Source of the DNA: an uncultured Roseovarius sp.
GTDB lineage: Bacteria > Pseudomonadota > Alphaproteobacteria > Rhodobacterales > Rhodobacteraceae
NCBI GenBank assembly: GCA_947499555.1
Contig: CANMOU010000004.1
Span: 183,328-247,327, forward strand
Direction: 5' to 3'
DNA length: 64,000 bases
Both the position numbers and the translations under genes were made by a program. The notes beneath the pieces were generated by a model that saw only the letters and a program-made list of their open reading frames with translations, ran no database searches and was not told the DNA's origin. Positions 9,772 through 17,945 of the stretch are shown in pieces (within the stretch, counting starts at the first letter, position 1; every line of letters begins with the position of its first letter).

Positions 9772-10634
9772 TGGGGTATCTCCAATCGTTTGCGCGTGAT
9801 CACCGGGCCACCACCCTGCGTCTCAATCCGCGCGATAGCATCCTTGAGTGGTTCAAGCACCGTTGTCATATGAAAAGCATTGGCATGCAGAAGTGTCTTG
9901 TCGTCTACGGCCAACGCCACGTGACCTTGCCAGAAAAGCAGATCGCCGCGCATAAGGGCGGAATCCTCGGACAAGATGATGCCAAGTTCTGCGGCTTGCA
10001 TATCACTGTCACCAGGACACGGGACATCGCAAGCCACACAGGCGGCTTGAATCAATCCTGAACAATCTATTCCAAACGCCGAATTGCCACCCCAAAGATA
10101 AGGCGTACCAAGAAACAGCTCCGCGACCCCAACCGGGTCCTCCGCGACCATGCCAAGTGGCGCAAGATGCCCACTGGGCACGTAGAGATCCCGAGGCAGG
10201 GTGCCCCGGCCCCACGCGATCCTAGACCAGTCACCAATTTCATCCACAACCGCAAGACGCGCATCAAATGGAAGAGGCGTCACGCGTCCCATCTCTTTGA
10301 GACCCGGCGTGGATTTTCCATAGCTGCGCGCGGCTGATACCCTGTGGGTCGGCGTGTCCGCGGGGTGTCCGTTAAGGCTTGCCGCTTCTATCCAGCCGAC
10401 ATAGCCATCCTTCTCGGCATATCCAAAAACCCAGGCCTCTTGCACATCCAAGCACATGAAAGCTTCGCCGCGCAAAAGCTGCCGGTCACGTGTTCCGCCC
10501 GGTCCGGAACAAAGATCCGCAACAACTGCGGCAACATGTTTTGGCTCTGCTTCTACATAGCGATCCGCCTCGATGTGGCCCTTAAGATGCGCCGCGGCCA
10601 CTTTGCCGTTGAAGGGTGTGCGCCGCCGGTCCAT
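9768..10634 (-). CDS. C40 (NlpC/P60) family peptidase
   Basis: 288-aa cysteine peptidase. Residues about 1-160 hold SH3b-like segments, and the NlpC/P60 domain follows with LGTPYLWGGNSAFGIDCSGL (catalytic Cys), WQGHVALAV (catalytic His) and LLHANAF (third residue). It resembles YkfC-type gamma-D-glutamyl peptidases. No signal peptide is visible, so it probably acts on imported murein peptides in the cytoplasm. The start at 10634 shares one base with the aminopeptidase stop (TGATG). Pairing with a leucyl aminopeptidase supports a peptide-recycling role (inference). Confidence 0.9.
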   Translation of the reverse strand: MDRRRTPFNGKVAAAHLKGHIEADRYVEAEPKHVAAVVADLCSGPGGTRDRQLLRGEAFMCLDVQEAWVFGYAEKDGYVGWIEAASLNGHPADTPTHRVSAARSYGKSTPGLKEMGRVTPLPFDARLAVVDEIGDWSRIAWGRGTLPRDLYVPSGHLAPLGMVAEDPVGVAELFLGTPYLWGGNSAFGIDCSGLIQAACVACDVPCPGDSDMQAAELGIILSEDSALMRGDLLFWQGHVALAVDDKTLLHANAFHMTTVLEPLKDAIARIETQGGGPVITRKRLEIPQ

Positions 10635-12013
10635 CAGAGGTCCAGCACCGTTGGAAGCGCCTGCAAGATGGCACGCGCACCCATGCCAACGCCACCTTTC
10701 GGTCGCGCCGGAGCGGCTGTCGGATTCCAACCGTAGATATCGAAATGCGCATAGGGTGTTTCGCCTGCAAAGCGCCTCAGAAAAAGGGCTGCCGTGATGG
10801 CGCCAGCGAAGCCACCCTTTGGTGCGTTGTCAAGATCGGCAATGCCAGGTTCAATCATCGACTCGTAGGGGGGATGGAAGGGCAAACGCCAGACAGGGTC
10901 GGCAACCTTTTTCGCCGCCTCTTGGAGGGCCGCAGCGAAATCCGCGTTATCCGTGAAGAATGGGGCAAGATCCGGACCTACCGCCACCCGCGCCGCACCG
11001 GTAAGCGTGGCCATGGAAATCAGGAAATCGGGATCGTCCTCAGCGGCAAAGCTGAGCGCATCTGCCAGAACAAGGCGACCTTCGGCATCTGTGTTGTTGA
11101 TCTCGACGGTCAGGCCGCTGCGCGACGTCAAGATGTCACCCGGTCGGTACGAATTGCCGCTCACCGCGTTTTCCACCGCCGGAACAAGCACACGCAATTG
11201 CAGAGGCAAATTCAGCCCCATGATCATGTGCGCAAGCCCAAGAACCGTGGCCGCTCCGCCCATATCTTTCTTCATCAGACCCATGCTTGCGCCTGGCTTG
11301 AGGTTCAAACCCCCGGTGTCAAAACAGACACCTTTGCCAACAAGCGTGAGCTTCGGGCCTTTGTCGCCCCACCGCATATCGACAAGGCGCGGAGCCTGCT
11401 CTGCCGCACGGCCAACGGCATGCACCATAGGGAAATTATGCTCAAGCAGCGCCTCTCCGCGGATGACATTGATCTGGGCTCCTAACTGGTCAGCCAGTTT
11501 GGCGCAAACCGCCTCCAACTCGACCGGCCCCATATCCCACGTCGGGGTATTGATCAGATCTCTGGTCAGCACCTCACCTGCCGCGATAGTTTCCAGACGC
11601 CTTGCATCTATGCCTTCCGGCGCGACCAGACGGGCCTTGGCCGGTTTTTGTGCGCGGTACCGATCAAAAGTATATCCAGCCAGTAGCCAGCCAAGTGCGG
11701 CTTCTTCCAGGTCGTCCATCTTGGTTGCGGAAAGTACATAATCACCTTCCGGCAACTGCGCGGCAACTGATGCAAGGTGAAACCGCCCACGTGATCGCGC
11801 CGTGTCTGACCCAAGCCCGGCCAAGGCAAAAGCGACGTCGCCAGTCTCGCCCGGAACTAGGAGGGTCTGGCCCAAGCTGGCGGTGAACTCCGAAGCGGCC
11901 ACCCAAGCTCGCACCCGATCTGGCTGGCCGGAAAGCCAGGCATCAAGACCGTCCTGTTCGATCACATGCAACGGGACTGCATTTGGATTGGGGGAAGCAA
12001 ACTGAAGCGACAT
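10634..12013 (-). CDS. Leucyl aminopeptidase family protein (M17)
   Basis: 459-aa di-zinc aminopeptidase. The N-terminal third is the less conserved macro-like domain. The C-terminal M17 catalytic domain carries GKGVCFDTGGLNLKPGASM (metal and Lys ligands), MKKDMGGAA, and the M17 signature NNTDAEGRLVLADAL (near residue 307). It is slightly shorter than E. coli PepA (503 aa). It is the first gene of a four-gene coupled operon. Likely role: removing N-terminal residues from peptides, including L-Ala from murein peptides given the adjacent NlpC/P60 gene. Confidence 0.93.
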   Translation of the reverse strand: MSLQFASPNPNAVPLHVIEQDGLDAWLSGQPDRVRAWVAASEFTASLGQTLLVPGETGDVAFALAGLGSDTARSRGRFHLASVAAQLPEGDYVLSATKMDDLEEAALGWLLAGYTFDRYRAQKPAKARLVAPEGIDARRLETIAAGEVLTRDLINTPTWDMGPVELEAVCAKLADQLGAQINVIRGEALLEHNFPMVHAVGRAAEQAPRLVDMRWGDKGPKLTLVGKGVCFDTGGLNLKPGASMGLMKKDMGGAATVLGLAHMIMGLNLPLQLRVLVPAVENAVSGNSYRPGDILTSRSGLTVEINNTDAEGRLVLADALSFAAEDDPDFLISMATLTGAARVAVGPDLAPFFTDNADFAAALQEAAKKVADPVWRLPFHPPYESMIEPGIADLDNAPKGGFAGAITAALFLRRFAGETPYAHFDIYGWNPTAAPARPKGGVGMGARAILQALPTVLDL

Positions 12014-12078
12014 GCACGGGAACCTTGATCGAAGCGCGGTTTGCTTAACCTACCCGCAACTGCGCTGCCTGCAAGCGT

Positions 12079-12426
12079 TCAGATGGAGTAATCCTGCAGA
12101 TCCCAAATCTCATAAAGGGAGGATTCGCCAATCCGGAGAAGGCGCGCCAAAGTCGCCGCAAGCGCCACCCAATCTTCGTCATCGATACATTTTGTGACGT
12201 CTGATGCGACGCCTGCAAGTTTCTGCATGCCGATCTGCTCTGCTATCGCGATTAGGCTTCGCGCGTTCTTGCGCATATCAAACAGCTCATTGGCACGGTA
12301 GCATCGCTCTGTATGCGACAGACGTGCCGCCAATTCCTCGAGCGCGCGGCAAACGACATTTTCGGCCCCGGCATCGCCCAACTGTCTGTAAAGCTGTTCC
12401 AGACGGTCAGAATCCAGGCTGACCAT
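12079..12426 (-). CDS. Conserved helical protein resembling a degenerate Hpt module
   Basis: 115-aa all-helical protein of unknown function. The ATG at 12426 is preceded by GGAG at a spacing of nine bases; the upstream GTG at 12471 has poorer spacing. The segment MRKNARSLIAIAEQIGMQKLAGVASDV resembles the phospho-acceptor helix region of histidine phosphotransfer domains, but the usual His-x-x-Lys-Gly is absent. The gene stands 65 bp from the aminopeptidase operon and diverges from the carbonic anhydrase gene. Confidence is good that it is coding, low for the Hpt likeness. Confidence 0.7.
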   Translation of the reverse strand: MVSLDSDRLEQLYRQLGDAGAENVVCRALEELAARLSHTERCYRANELFDMRKNARSLIAIAEQIGMQKLAGVASDVTKCIDDEDWVALAATLARLLRIGESSLYEIWDLQDYSI

Positions 12427-12611
12427 CTCTTTTTGCTCCAAAAGAGTTACTTGTTCCACGTCTCTACCCACGTTCCTTCGCCCCCGTTGGCCTTAAGGGA
12501 AGTAAGGTGTCAAAGTTCCCAAATCCTTGCCTGTCACTCAAATTCTCTCTCGAATTCTCCTAGAATTGGAAGTATCAAACGGGTCGATGGGACACTAATG
12601 AGGCGTATGCG

Positions 12612-13262
12612 ATGAAGAGGGTCCGCCCGCTTCCGAATTACCTTATCCAGCGATATCAAGGCTGGAAGGCGACAAAGTACAAAGACAATCAAGCGTGGTA
12701 CCGCCATTTGGCGCATGAAGGCCAGCATCCACGCGCGATGGTCATCTGCTGCTGCGACAGCCGGGTGCATGTCACGGCCGTATTCGGCGCGGACCAGGGG
12801 GAGTTCTTCTTGCACCGCAACATCGCCAACCTGGTGCCACCATTTACCGAAGACGGCTCGCAGCACGGCACCTCCGCGGCCGTTGAATATGCCGTGACGG
12901 CACTCAAAGTCGCGCATGTCATCGTTCTTGGCCATTCGAATTGCGGCGGCGTACGCGGCTGCGAAGCGATGTGCTCGGGTGAAGCCCCCGAGATGGAAAG
13001 CAAGACAAGCTTTGTGGGCCGCTGGATGGATATCCTTCGGCCAGGCTTTGAACGGGTGAAAGACATTGAAGACAAAGAAGAGCGGATAGCCGCGCTTGAA
13101 AAACAGGCAGTAATTGTTTCGCTGGAAAACCTGATGTCTTTCCCCTTCGTGCGGGATGCGATCGCTGACGGTAACCTGACGGTCCACGGTTTGTGGCACG
13201 ACATCGGCGAGGGTGAAATCGAGCACTACAGCGCCACGGACGAAAAATTCGTGCCCGTCTAG
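12612..13262 (+). CDS. Beta-class carbonic anhydrase
   Basis: 216-aa zinc enzyme interconverting CO2 and bicarbonate. The zinc ligands and catalytic dyad are visible: C47-x-D49-x-R51 in ICCCDSRV, then HSNCGGVRG for the His and second Cys ligand. No signal peptide is present, so it is cytoplasmic. It lies 82 bp upstream of the bicarbonate-transporter-like gene and on the same strand, which fits supply or retention of bicarbonate. Confidence 0.95.
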   Translation: MKRVRPLPNYLIQRYQGWKATKYKDNQAWYRHLAHEGQHPRAMVICCCDSRVHVTAVFGADQGEFFLHRNIANLVPPFTEDGSQHGTSAAVEYAVTALKVAHVIVLGHSNCGGVRGCEAMCSGEAPEMESKTSFVGRWMDILRPGFERVKDIEDKEERIAALEKQAVIVSLENLMSFPFVRDAIADGNLTVHGLWHDIGEGEIEHYSATDEKFVPV

Positions 13263-13344
13263 CCAAACGCCAGGAACAAACAGCAACCTGTCTTTTCTTT
13301 GCTGAGAAATCTGCTACGTCCCCTGCAATTGGGACAGGACGCAT

Positions 13345-14322
13345 ATGACTGAAATTTTCTCACTTGCGGCAGACAACTTGATCTCGCCAATCGTATTGTC
13401 CTTTGCGCTAGGACTGGCAGCAGCTCTGGCGCGCTCGGACCTTTCTGTGCCGGAAGCGGCGGCGAAGGCGCTTTCGATTTACCTGCTTTTCGCCATTGGC
13501 TTCAAAGGCGGGGTTAGTGTTGCCGACCACGGCATTGACGCCACTTTGGGGCTGACGCTTCTCGCCGGCATGATCCTATCGGCAAGCCTGCCTTTTATCG
13601 CTTTCGTGCTCTTGCAACTCGTCTCAAAGATGGACCGGCTCAACGCTGCCGCCGTTGCGGGCCACTATGGCTCGATTTCGATTGTCACCTTCGTCGCCGC
13701 CACCTCTGTCCTCGAAAGCCGAGGCATTGCTTCAGAAGGCTACATGGTGGCCGTTGCGGCCGCGATGGAAGCGCCCGCCATTCTGTCTGCTCTCTGGCTT
13801 GTATCCCGTGGCGAGAAATCGGGACGCATGGATTCAGGCCTCTGGCGCGAAATCCTGCTGAATGGCTCGATCGTACTTTTGGTCGGCTCTTTCCTAATCG
13901 GCTGGGTCACCGGACCAGAGGGGCTGAAGGAGATTGACAGTTTCATTGTTGCCCCGTTCAAAGGCGTGCTTTGCCTGTTCCTTCTGGATATGGGGCTTGT
14001 CGCCGGACGCGGCATGAAGAAAGGGCGAGGGGCAATTGGCCTAGGGGGCTTGGCTTTTGGCCTGCTGATGCCGGTTATTGGCAGTCTCACAGGGCTGGTT
14101 GCAGCCTTGGTTTTGGGTCTTTCGACCGGTGGCACGGTTCTCTTGATGGTTCTTTCCGCATCAGCCAGCTACATCGCGGTACCTGCCGCCATGCGGGTTG
14201 CCCTGCCCGAGGCCAATCCATCCATTTACCTGACACTCTCGCTGGGCGTGACTTTCCCATTTAACCTTGTGCTCGGCATCCCACTTTATGTGGCCATTGC
14301 CACCGCCGCGACAGGAGGCTGA
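13345..14322 (+). CDS. sbtA: Sodium-dependent bicarbonate transporter (SbtA-like)
   Basis: 325-aa integral membrane protein of the SbtA/DUF897 family with about ten hydrophobic segments in two inverted halves. Characteristic segments are ALSIYLLFAIGFKGGVS, AGHYGSISIVTF and SASASYIAVPAAMRVALPEANPS; the last is a family hallmark. It probably imports bicarbonate with Na+. It starts after the carbonic anhydrase and its stop is one base before the PII gene, an arrangement also seen in cyanobacteria (SbtA-SbtB). Transport substrate is inferred from family and neighbours. Confidence 0.9.
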   Translation: MTEIFSLAADNLISPIVLSFALGLAAALARSDLSVPEAAAKALSIYLLFAIGFKGGVSVADHGIDATLGLTLLAGMILSASLPFIAFVLLQLVSKMDRLNAAAVAGHYGSISIVTFVAATSVLESRGIASEGYMVAVAAAMEAPAILSALWLVSRGEKSGRMDSGLWREILLNGSIVLLVGSFLIGWVTGPEGLKEIDSFIVAPFKGVLCLFLLDMGLVAGRGMKKGRGAIGLGGLAFGLLMPVIGSLTGLVAALVLGLSTGGTVLLMVLSASASYIAVPAAMRVALPEANPSIYLTLSLGVTFPFNLVLGIPLYVAIATAATGG

Positions 14323-14323
14323 C

Positions 14324-14635
14324 ATGCAGACCCATAAAGCCAAACGTGTGGAGATCACGATTGAGAAGGTGATGCAAAGCCGTCTGACAGATGCGCTGCA
14401 GAAGGCAGATGTCACAGGGTATACCGTTTTGCCGGTTTTTGGCGGCTCTGGGCGATCAGGGGAATGGAACCGCTCCGGTCAGGTCGGGCGCGCGGATGGC
14501 ATGGTGCAGGTCGTCTGCATCATCCGGCCAGAACGGCTCGATGTGCTGCTCGAAGCTGCGTTTTCGGTCGTCGAGCGGCATATCGGTGTCGTCTGTGTCA
14601 CCGATTGTGAGGTTCTGCGGGCGGAGCGTTTCTAA
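14324..14635 (+). CDS. sbtB: SbtB-like PII signalling protein
   Basis: 103-aa PII-superfamily protein (ferredoxin-like fold; KRVEITIEKVMQSRLTDALQ at the N-terminus, GVVCVTDCEVLRAERF at the C-terminus). The T-loop region GGSGRSGEWNRSGQVGRADG differs from GlnB/GlnK and lacks the uridylylated Tyr motif. In cyanobacteria SbtB binds adenine nucleotides and gates SbtA. ATG 14324 is preceded by AGGAGG at 14313-14318, inside the end of sbtA. The C-terminal redox loop of cyanobacterial SbtB is not evident, although two Cys residues are present near the C-terminus. Confidence 0.88.
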   Translation: MQTHKAKRVEITIEKVMQSRLTDALQKADVTGYTVLPVFGGSGRSGEWNRSGQVGRADGMVQVVCIIRPERLDVLLEAAFSVVERHIGVVCVTDCEVLRAERF

Positions 14636-14654
14636 CGCCGCCCGGCAAAATACT

Positions 14655-16277
14655 TTACTGAAGGAACATCCCGTCAGGCCATTCAATCGTGTGAGAGAGT
14701 TTCACAGATTGAGTTTCACCTGCAGGAAGATCGAACGTCCAGGCAACCACACCGCGCTTGCCGTCCAGATCTGTTTCGGCGGCCTTTGGCTGCGCCTGCC
14801 AATTGATTTCCAGATCCTCTTGCTCAGAATACGGCACCCGGTCAATCAGCCTGACAGGCCAAACTTGGCCGGTCAGGTTTTCGACCTCAATGCGCACATC
14901 CTCGGTCATTTCGTTGGATTTGGTGATAACGCCCCTGTCCCCTTCGTTGCGATCCAGAACGGTGCGGGTAAGGCGCAAACCGTCAATCGGCCCGAACGAC
15001 ACCTCTGCCTCAGCACCGGCTGCCACAAGTTGCAATGCACGTTGACCAACGAACCGCCCATCGAGGTAAAAGCTGGCTTCGGCGGACGGCAACAAAAGCT
15101 CACCCATGTCATTGGTGAATTCCGCCATCAGAAAGGCCGTTTGGTCACTTAGCGGAACAGCTTGCGCAACAAGGTTCGCTTTCGTCTCCAGCACACCCAG
15201 CGCAAGGCGTACCCGATCTGCGCCCGACGCCACAGAGACAGCTCCAGGATAGATATATGTCACTGAGAGCCCGTCAAAACTGGCCTCGGCTTCTTCGACG
15301 GCAATGGGTTCAGCGAGGACACGACCTTCGGCATGGTCAGCAAACGCCTCAAGGCTCTGAACCGAACCACGAACCTGTACATCGGACTCGTAGATACGGC
15401 GCAACCAGGGCCAAACGTCGCTTGGCACTGTCTGTTCGCTGGGCCGCACGGTTGATAAGGTCAGGGTGGCGTTTTCCCAGTTTTCACCCGTGTATTGCGA
15501 CACATAAGCCCCTCGTTCGAGCTGCATCACACCGGTGTCGCGCGCCAGGCGCACATCATAAACGGGCTGCCAGCCCGCGTCGGCCGTGTTGTAGGTAACG
15601 GTCAGCACGCCCTCTGTCTCAGCCTCGGCCGTAACAGAAACAGCCAGAAAAGCACGCTCTTCCTCTTCCGGAACCAGTGCCGAAAGCGCCTTGCGCGCGT
15701 CTTCAAGCTCTTTGCTGAGATCCTTCAGCGCGAGCGTTGCTTCCTCTGCACGGCGTTCGGCCTCATGAGCGGACCGTAAGGCAGAAAGGGTTTCTTCGCC
15801 AATCATAGAAGACAGGTCTCGAAGTGCCGTCACATCAAGCTCGGCCACGCCTTCACCTTCTCCGAGTTTCTCAAGAAATCCTACGCGCGCTTGTGCCGCT
15901 TCTGCCTCTAGGCGGATCGACGCGATTTCACCTTCCGCAGTACGCAGGGCCGCTTCGAGACGTTCCACCTCAGCACGTGCGCCCTGAAGCTCTGCGGTCT
16001 CTTCCGTGCTGCGGGGCGGGACAAAATCGTCTCTGGCCGTAACACTGCCCAATTTCGCACCCAACACCTGCACCCGCACAGAAGCCAGAGGCGTGGAGCG
16101 AGGCAAATCTGTCAAGATCAGCTGATGCTGCCCTGCGGGAATAGTGTAGGGCACTTCGCGGGTAATCGTTGCGCCCTGCGGATAAAGCGTGACCGTACTC
16201 ACGTCGCTAGAAAGAGCAAAATCATCGGCCAGTGCGGGGAAAGGCAGGGCCGCCAAAAACAAAGGGAATGCGCGCAT
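14655..16277 (-). CDS. DUF4139 (MuiA-family) protein, exported
   Basis: 540-aa protein with an N-terminal signal peptide (MRAFPLFLAALPFPALA). A DUF4140-type N-terminal region (VTLYPQGATITREV) is followed by a coiled coil at about 95-190 rich in Glu, Ala and Arg, then the DUF4139 beta-rich domain with the conserved VTYNTADAGWQPVYDVRL near 230. Family members are called mucoidy inhibitor A homologues; molecular function is unknown. It is convergent with sbtB with a 19-bp gap. Confidence 0.85.
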   Translation of the reverse strand: MRAFPLFLAALPFPALADDFALSSDVSTVTLYPQGATITREVPYTIPAGQHQLILTDLPRSTPLASVRVQVLGAKLGSVTARDDFVPPRSTEETAELQGARAEVERLEAALRTAEGEIASIRLEAEAAQARVGFLEKLGEGEGVAELDVTALRDLSSMIGEETLSALRSAHEAERRAEEATLALKDLSKELEDARKALSALVPEEEERAFLAVSVTAEAETEGVLTVTYNTADAGWQPVYDVRLARDTGVMQLERGAYVSQYTGENWENATLTLSTVRPSEQTVPSDVWPWLRRIYESDVQVRGSVQSLEAFADHAEGRVLAEPIAVEEAEASFDGLSVTYIYPGAVSVASGADRVRLALGVLETKANLVAQAVPLSDQTAFLMAEFTNDMGELLLPSAEASFYLDGRFVGQRALQLVAAGAEAEVSFGPIDGLRLTRTVLDRNEGDRGVITKSNEMTEDVRIEVENLTGQVWPVRLIDRVPYSEQEDLEINWQAQPKAAETDLDGKRGVVAWTFDLPAGETQSVKLSHTIEWPDGMFLQ

Positions 16278-16368
16278 AGTATATACTCCTGAAACTATGA
16301 TCTTTGGATCACCTCGTCCATTAGACGCAGGTCAATCTGCTTTTCTTGGGAGCATAATGATTTTTAAC

Positions 16369-16397
16369 AAAAAACGCCGCCCATCGTATGGGCGGCG
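16369..16397 (-). terminator. Rho-independent terminator of asd
   Basis: Perfect 10-bp stem: CGCCGCCCAT at 16375-16384 pairs with ATGGGCGGCG at 16388-16397 around a 3-nt loop. Read on the minus strand it is followed by six U (A-run 16369-16374). It lies just downstream of asd. Confidence 0.9.
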
Positions 16398-16427
16398 CAA
16401 AAAGTTCTTGCGATCAGCCGAATAAAA

Positions 16428-17450
16428 TCAGCCTTTTTTCAGAACCCGGTTGCCCAGCGTTTCTGCGATTTGAACCGCATTAAGCGCCGCGCCTTTGCGT
16501 AGGTTGTCACTTACACACCACAGGTTCAGGCCATTGTCGATCGTGCTGTCCTGACGGATACGGCTGATGAAGGTGGCATAATCGCCCACACATTCGCGCG
16601 GCGTGACATATCCACCATCCTCGCGCTTGTCGATCACCATCACGCCCGGTGCCTCACGCAGAATGTCGCGTGCCTCATCTTCGTCGAGGAATTCCTCAAA
16701 CTCGATATTGACCGCTTCTGAATGCCCCACGAAAACCGGCACACGCACGCAGGTGGCCGTGACCTTGATCGACGGATCGACGATCTTCTTGGTTTCAACG
16801 ACCATCTTCCACTCTTCCTTGGTCGAGCCGTCTTCCATGAACTTGTCGATATGCGGAATGACGTTGAACGCGATGTCCTTGGTATAGACATTGCGTTGGT
16901 AGTCAGCCGTTGGATTGTATTGCGCCTTGGTCTGATCCCAAAGCTCATCAATTGCGTCTTTGCCCGAGCCAGAAACCGACTGATAAGTGCTTACCACCAC
17001 GCGCTTGATTTTGGCGCGTTCATGCAAAGGCTTCAGAGCCACAACCATCTGTGCCGTGGAACAGTTCGGGTTTGCGATGATGTTACGCTTGGCGTATTGC
17101 TCGACCGCTTCGGGGTTACATTCCGGCACCACAAGAGGAATATCCGGGTCGTAACGATACAGCGAGCTGTTATCAATCACAACGCAGCCTGCCGCCGCTG
17201 CTTTCGGTGCGTAGGTCTTGGTCGCATCAGAGCCAATGGCAAAAAGCGCGATGTCCCAGCCTGTGAAATCAAACGTGTCCAGATCCTGGGTCTTCAAAGT
17301 TCGCTCGCCAAAGCTGACTTCTGTGCCGAGCGACCGGCGGCTTGCAAGTGCCGCGATCTCATCGACCGGAAACTGGCGTTCTGCCAGAATGTTCAGCATT
17401 TCGCGGCCCACATTGCCGGTGGCACCCGCGACGACGACTTTGTACCCCAT
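16428..17450 (-). CDS. asd: Aspartate-semialdehyde dehydrogenase
   Basis: 340-aa NADP-dependent enzyme that reduces aspartyl phosphate to aspartate semialdehyde, the branch point to lysine/DAP, threonine and methionine. N-terminal nucleotide-binding motif VVAGATGNVGREML, catalytic Cys in NPNCSTAQMV (near residue 130), substrate-binding VSTYQSVSGSGKDAIDEL and C-terminal active-site His segment VFVGHSEAVNIEF are all present. Length is normal. It is followed by a strong terminator and is divergent from the ArsR-type gene. Confidence 0.97.
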   Translation of the reverse strand: MGYKVVVAGATGNVGREMLNILAERQFPVDEIAALASRRSLGTEVSFGERTLKTQDLDTFDFTGWDIALFAIGSDATKTYAPKAAAAGCVVIDNSSLYRYDPDIPLVVPECNPEAVEQYAKRNIIANPNCSTAQMVVALKPLHERAKIKRVVVSTYQSVSGSGKDAIDELWDQTKAQYNPTADYQRNVYTKDIAFNVIPHIDKFMEDGSTKEEWKMVVETKKIVDPSIKVTATCVRVPVFVGHSEAVNIEFEEFLDEDEARDILREAPGVMVIDKREDGGYVTPRECVGDYATFISRIRQDSTIDNGLNLWCVSDNLRKGAALNAVQIAETLGNRVLKKG

Positions 17451-17538
17451 TTCGGGAATCCTTCTGTTCGTGGTTCAACGGCGCGCTCTTAGCGCAGAGA
17501 AGCCTGATATAAAAGGCCCTGTGACAATCAGAACCGCG

Positions 17539-17600
17539 TTATTTCAACAATTTTCGAAATAACTCTTGTCACGAGAATTTATTTCTATATTTTTAGAAAT
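17539..17600 (+). promoter_or_regulatory. Two palindromes, candidate ArsR operators
   Basis: TTATTTC (17539-17545) and GAAATAA (17556-17562) form an inverted repeat with a 10-nt centre. ATTTCTA (17581-17587) and TAGAAAT (17594-17600) form a second one ending directly against the ATG of the ArsR-type gene. Both share ATTTC...GAAAT arms, as expected for tandem sites of one dimeric repressor. No Shine-Dalgarno is seen between the second palindrome and the ATG. Confidence 0.6.
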
Positions 17601-17945
17601 ATGAAAAAGACATCGATTCCTGATCTTCCTGTCGAACGCGCGGCGTCTACCTTTGCCGCACTGGGAAGTGAACAGCGGCTGGAAGTTTTGCGCGCGTTGG
17701 TTCGGGCCGGACCAGAGGGGCTTCGCATCGGCGAGCTTGGGGATCGCACAGGCGTCACAGGTTCGACGCTTACCCATCACATGAAAATTCTGTCACAGGC
17801 CGGACTGGTGACGCAGGAAAAACAGGGTCGCAGCATCATATGCGCCGCCGTCGCCTATGACGAATTGCGCGAGCTGAGCGAGTTTCTGCTGCGGGAATGC
17901 TGTGCTGATCTCGAAGAGACACATGAGGATAAAGACCATGGTTGA
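17601..17945 (+). CDS. ArsR/SmtB-family winged-helix repressor
   Basis: 114-aa dimeric DNA-binding protein. The recognition helix region is IGELGDRTGVTGSTLTHHMKILSQAGLV, followed by a beta-wing (EKQGRSIICAAV). The alpha-3 ELCVCDL metal site of classical ArsR is absent, but a C-terminal LLRECCADLEETHEDKDHG supplies a Cys pair, acids and His residues that could sense a metal or metalloid. It overlaps the permease gene by 8 bp, and two palindromes upstream are probably its own operators. Confidence 0.88.
   Translation: MKKTSIPDLPVERAASTFAALGSEQRLEVLRALVRAGPEGLRIGELGDRTGVTGSTLTHHMKILSQAGLVTQEKQGRSIICAAVAYDELRELSEFLLRECCADLEETHEDKDHG

Noticed and set aside
10616-11741. Long plus-strand frames antisense to the leucyl aminopeptidase gene
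   Set aside because: The M17 signature on the minus strand is definite; the plus frames show no motif or ribosome site.
12531-12600. Repeated GAATTCTC motifs before the carbonic anhydrase gene
   Set aside because: Short AT-rich repeats in a promoter region without clear symmetry or spacing; not enough to call an operator.
16722-17492. 256-codon plus-strand frame antisense to asd
   Set aside because: asd is unmistakable and has its own terminator; the antisense frame has shadow composition.
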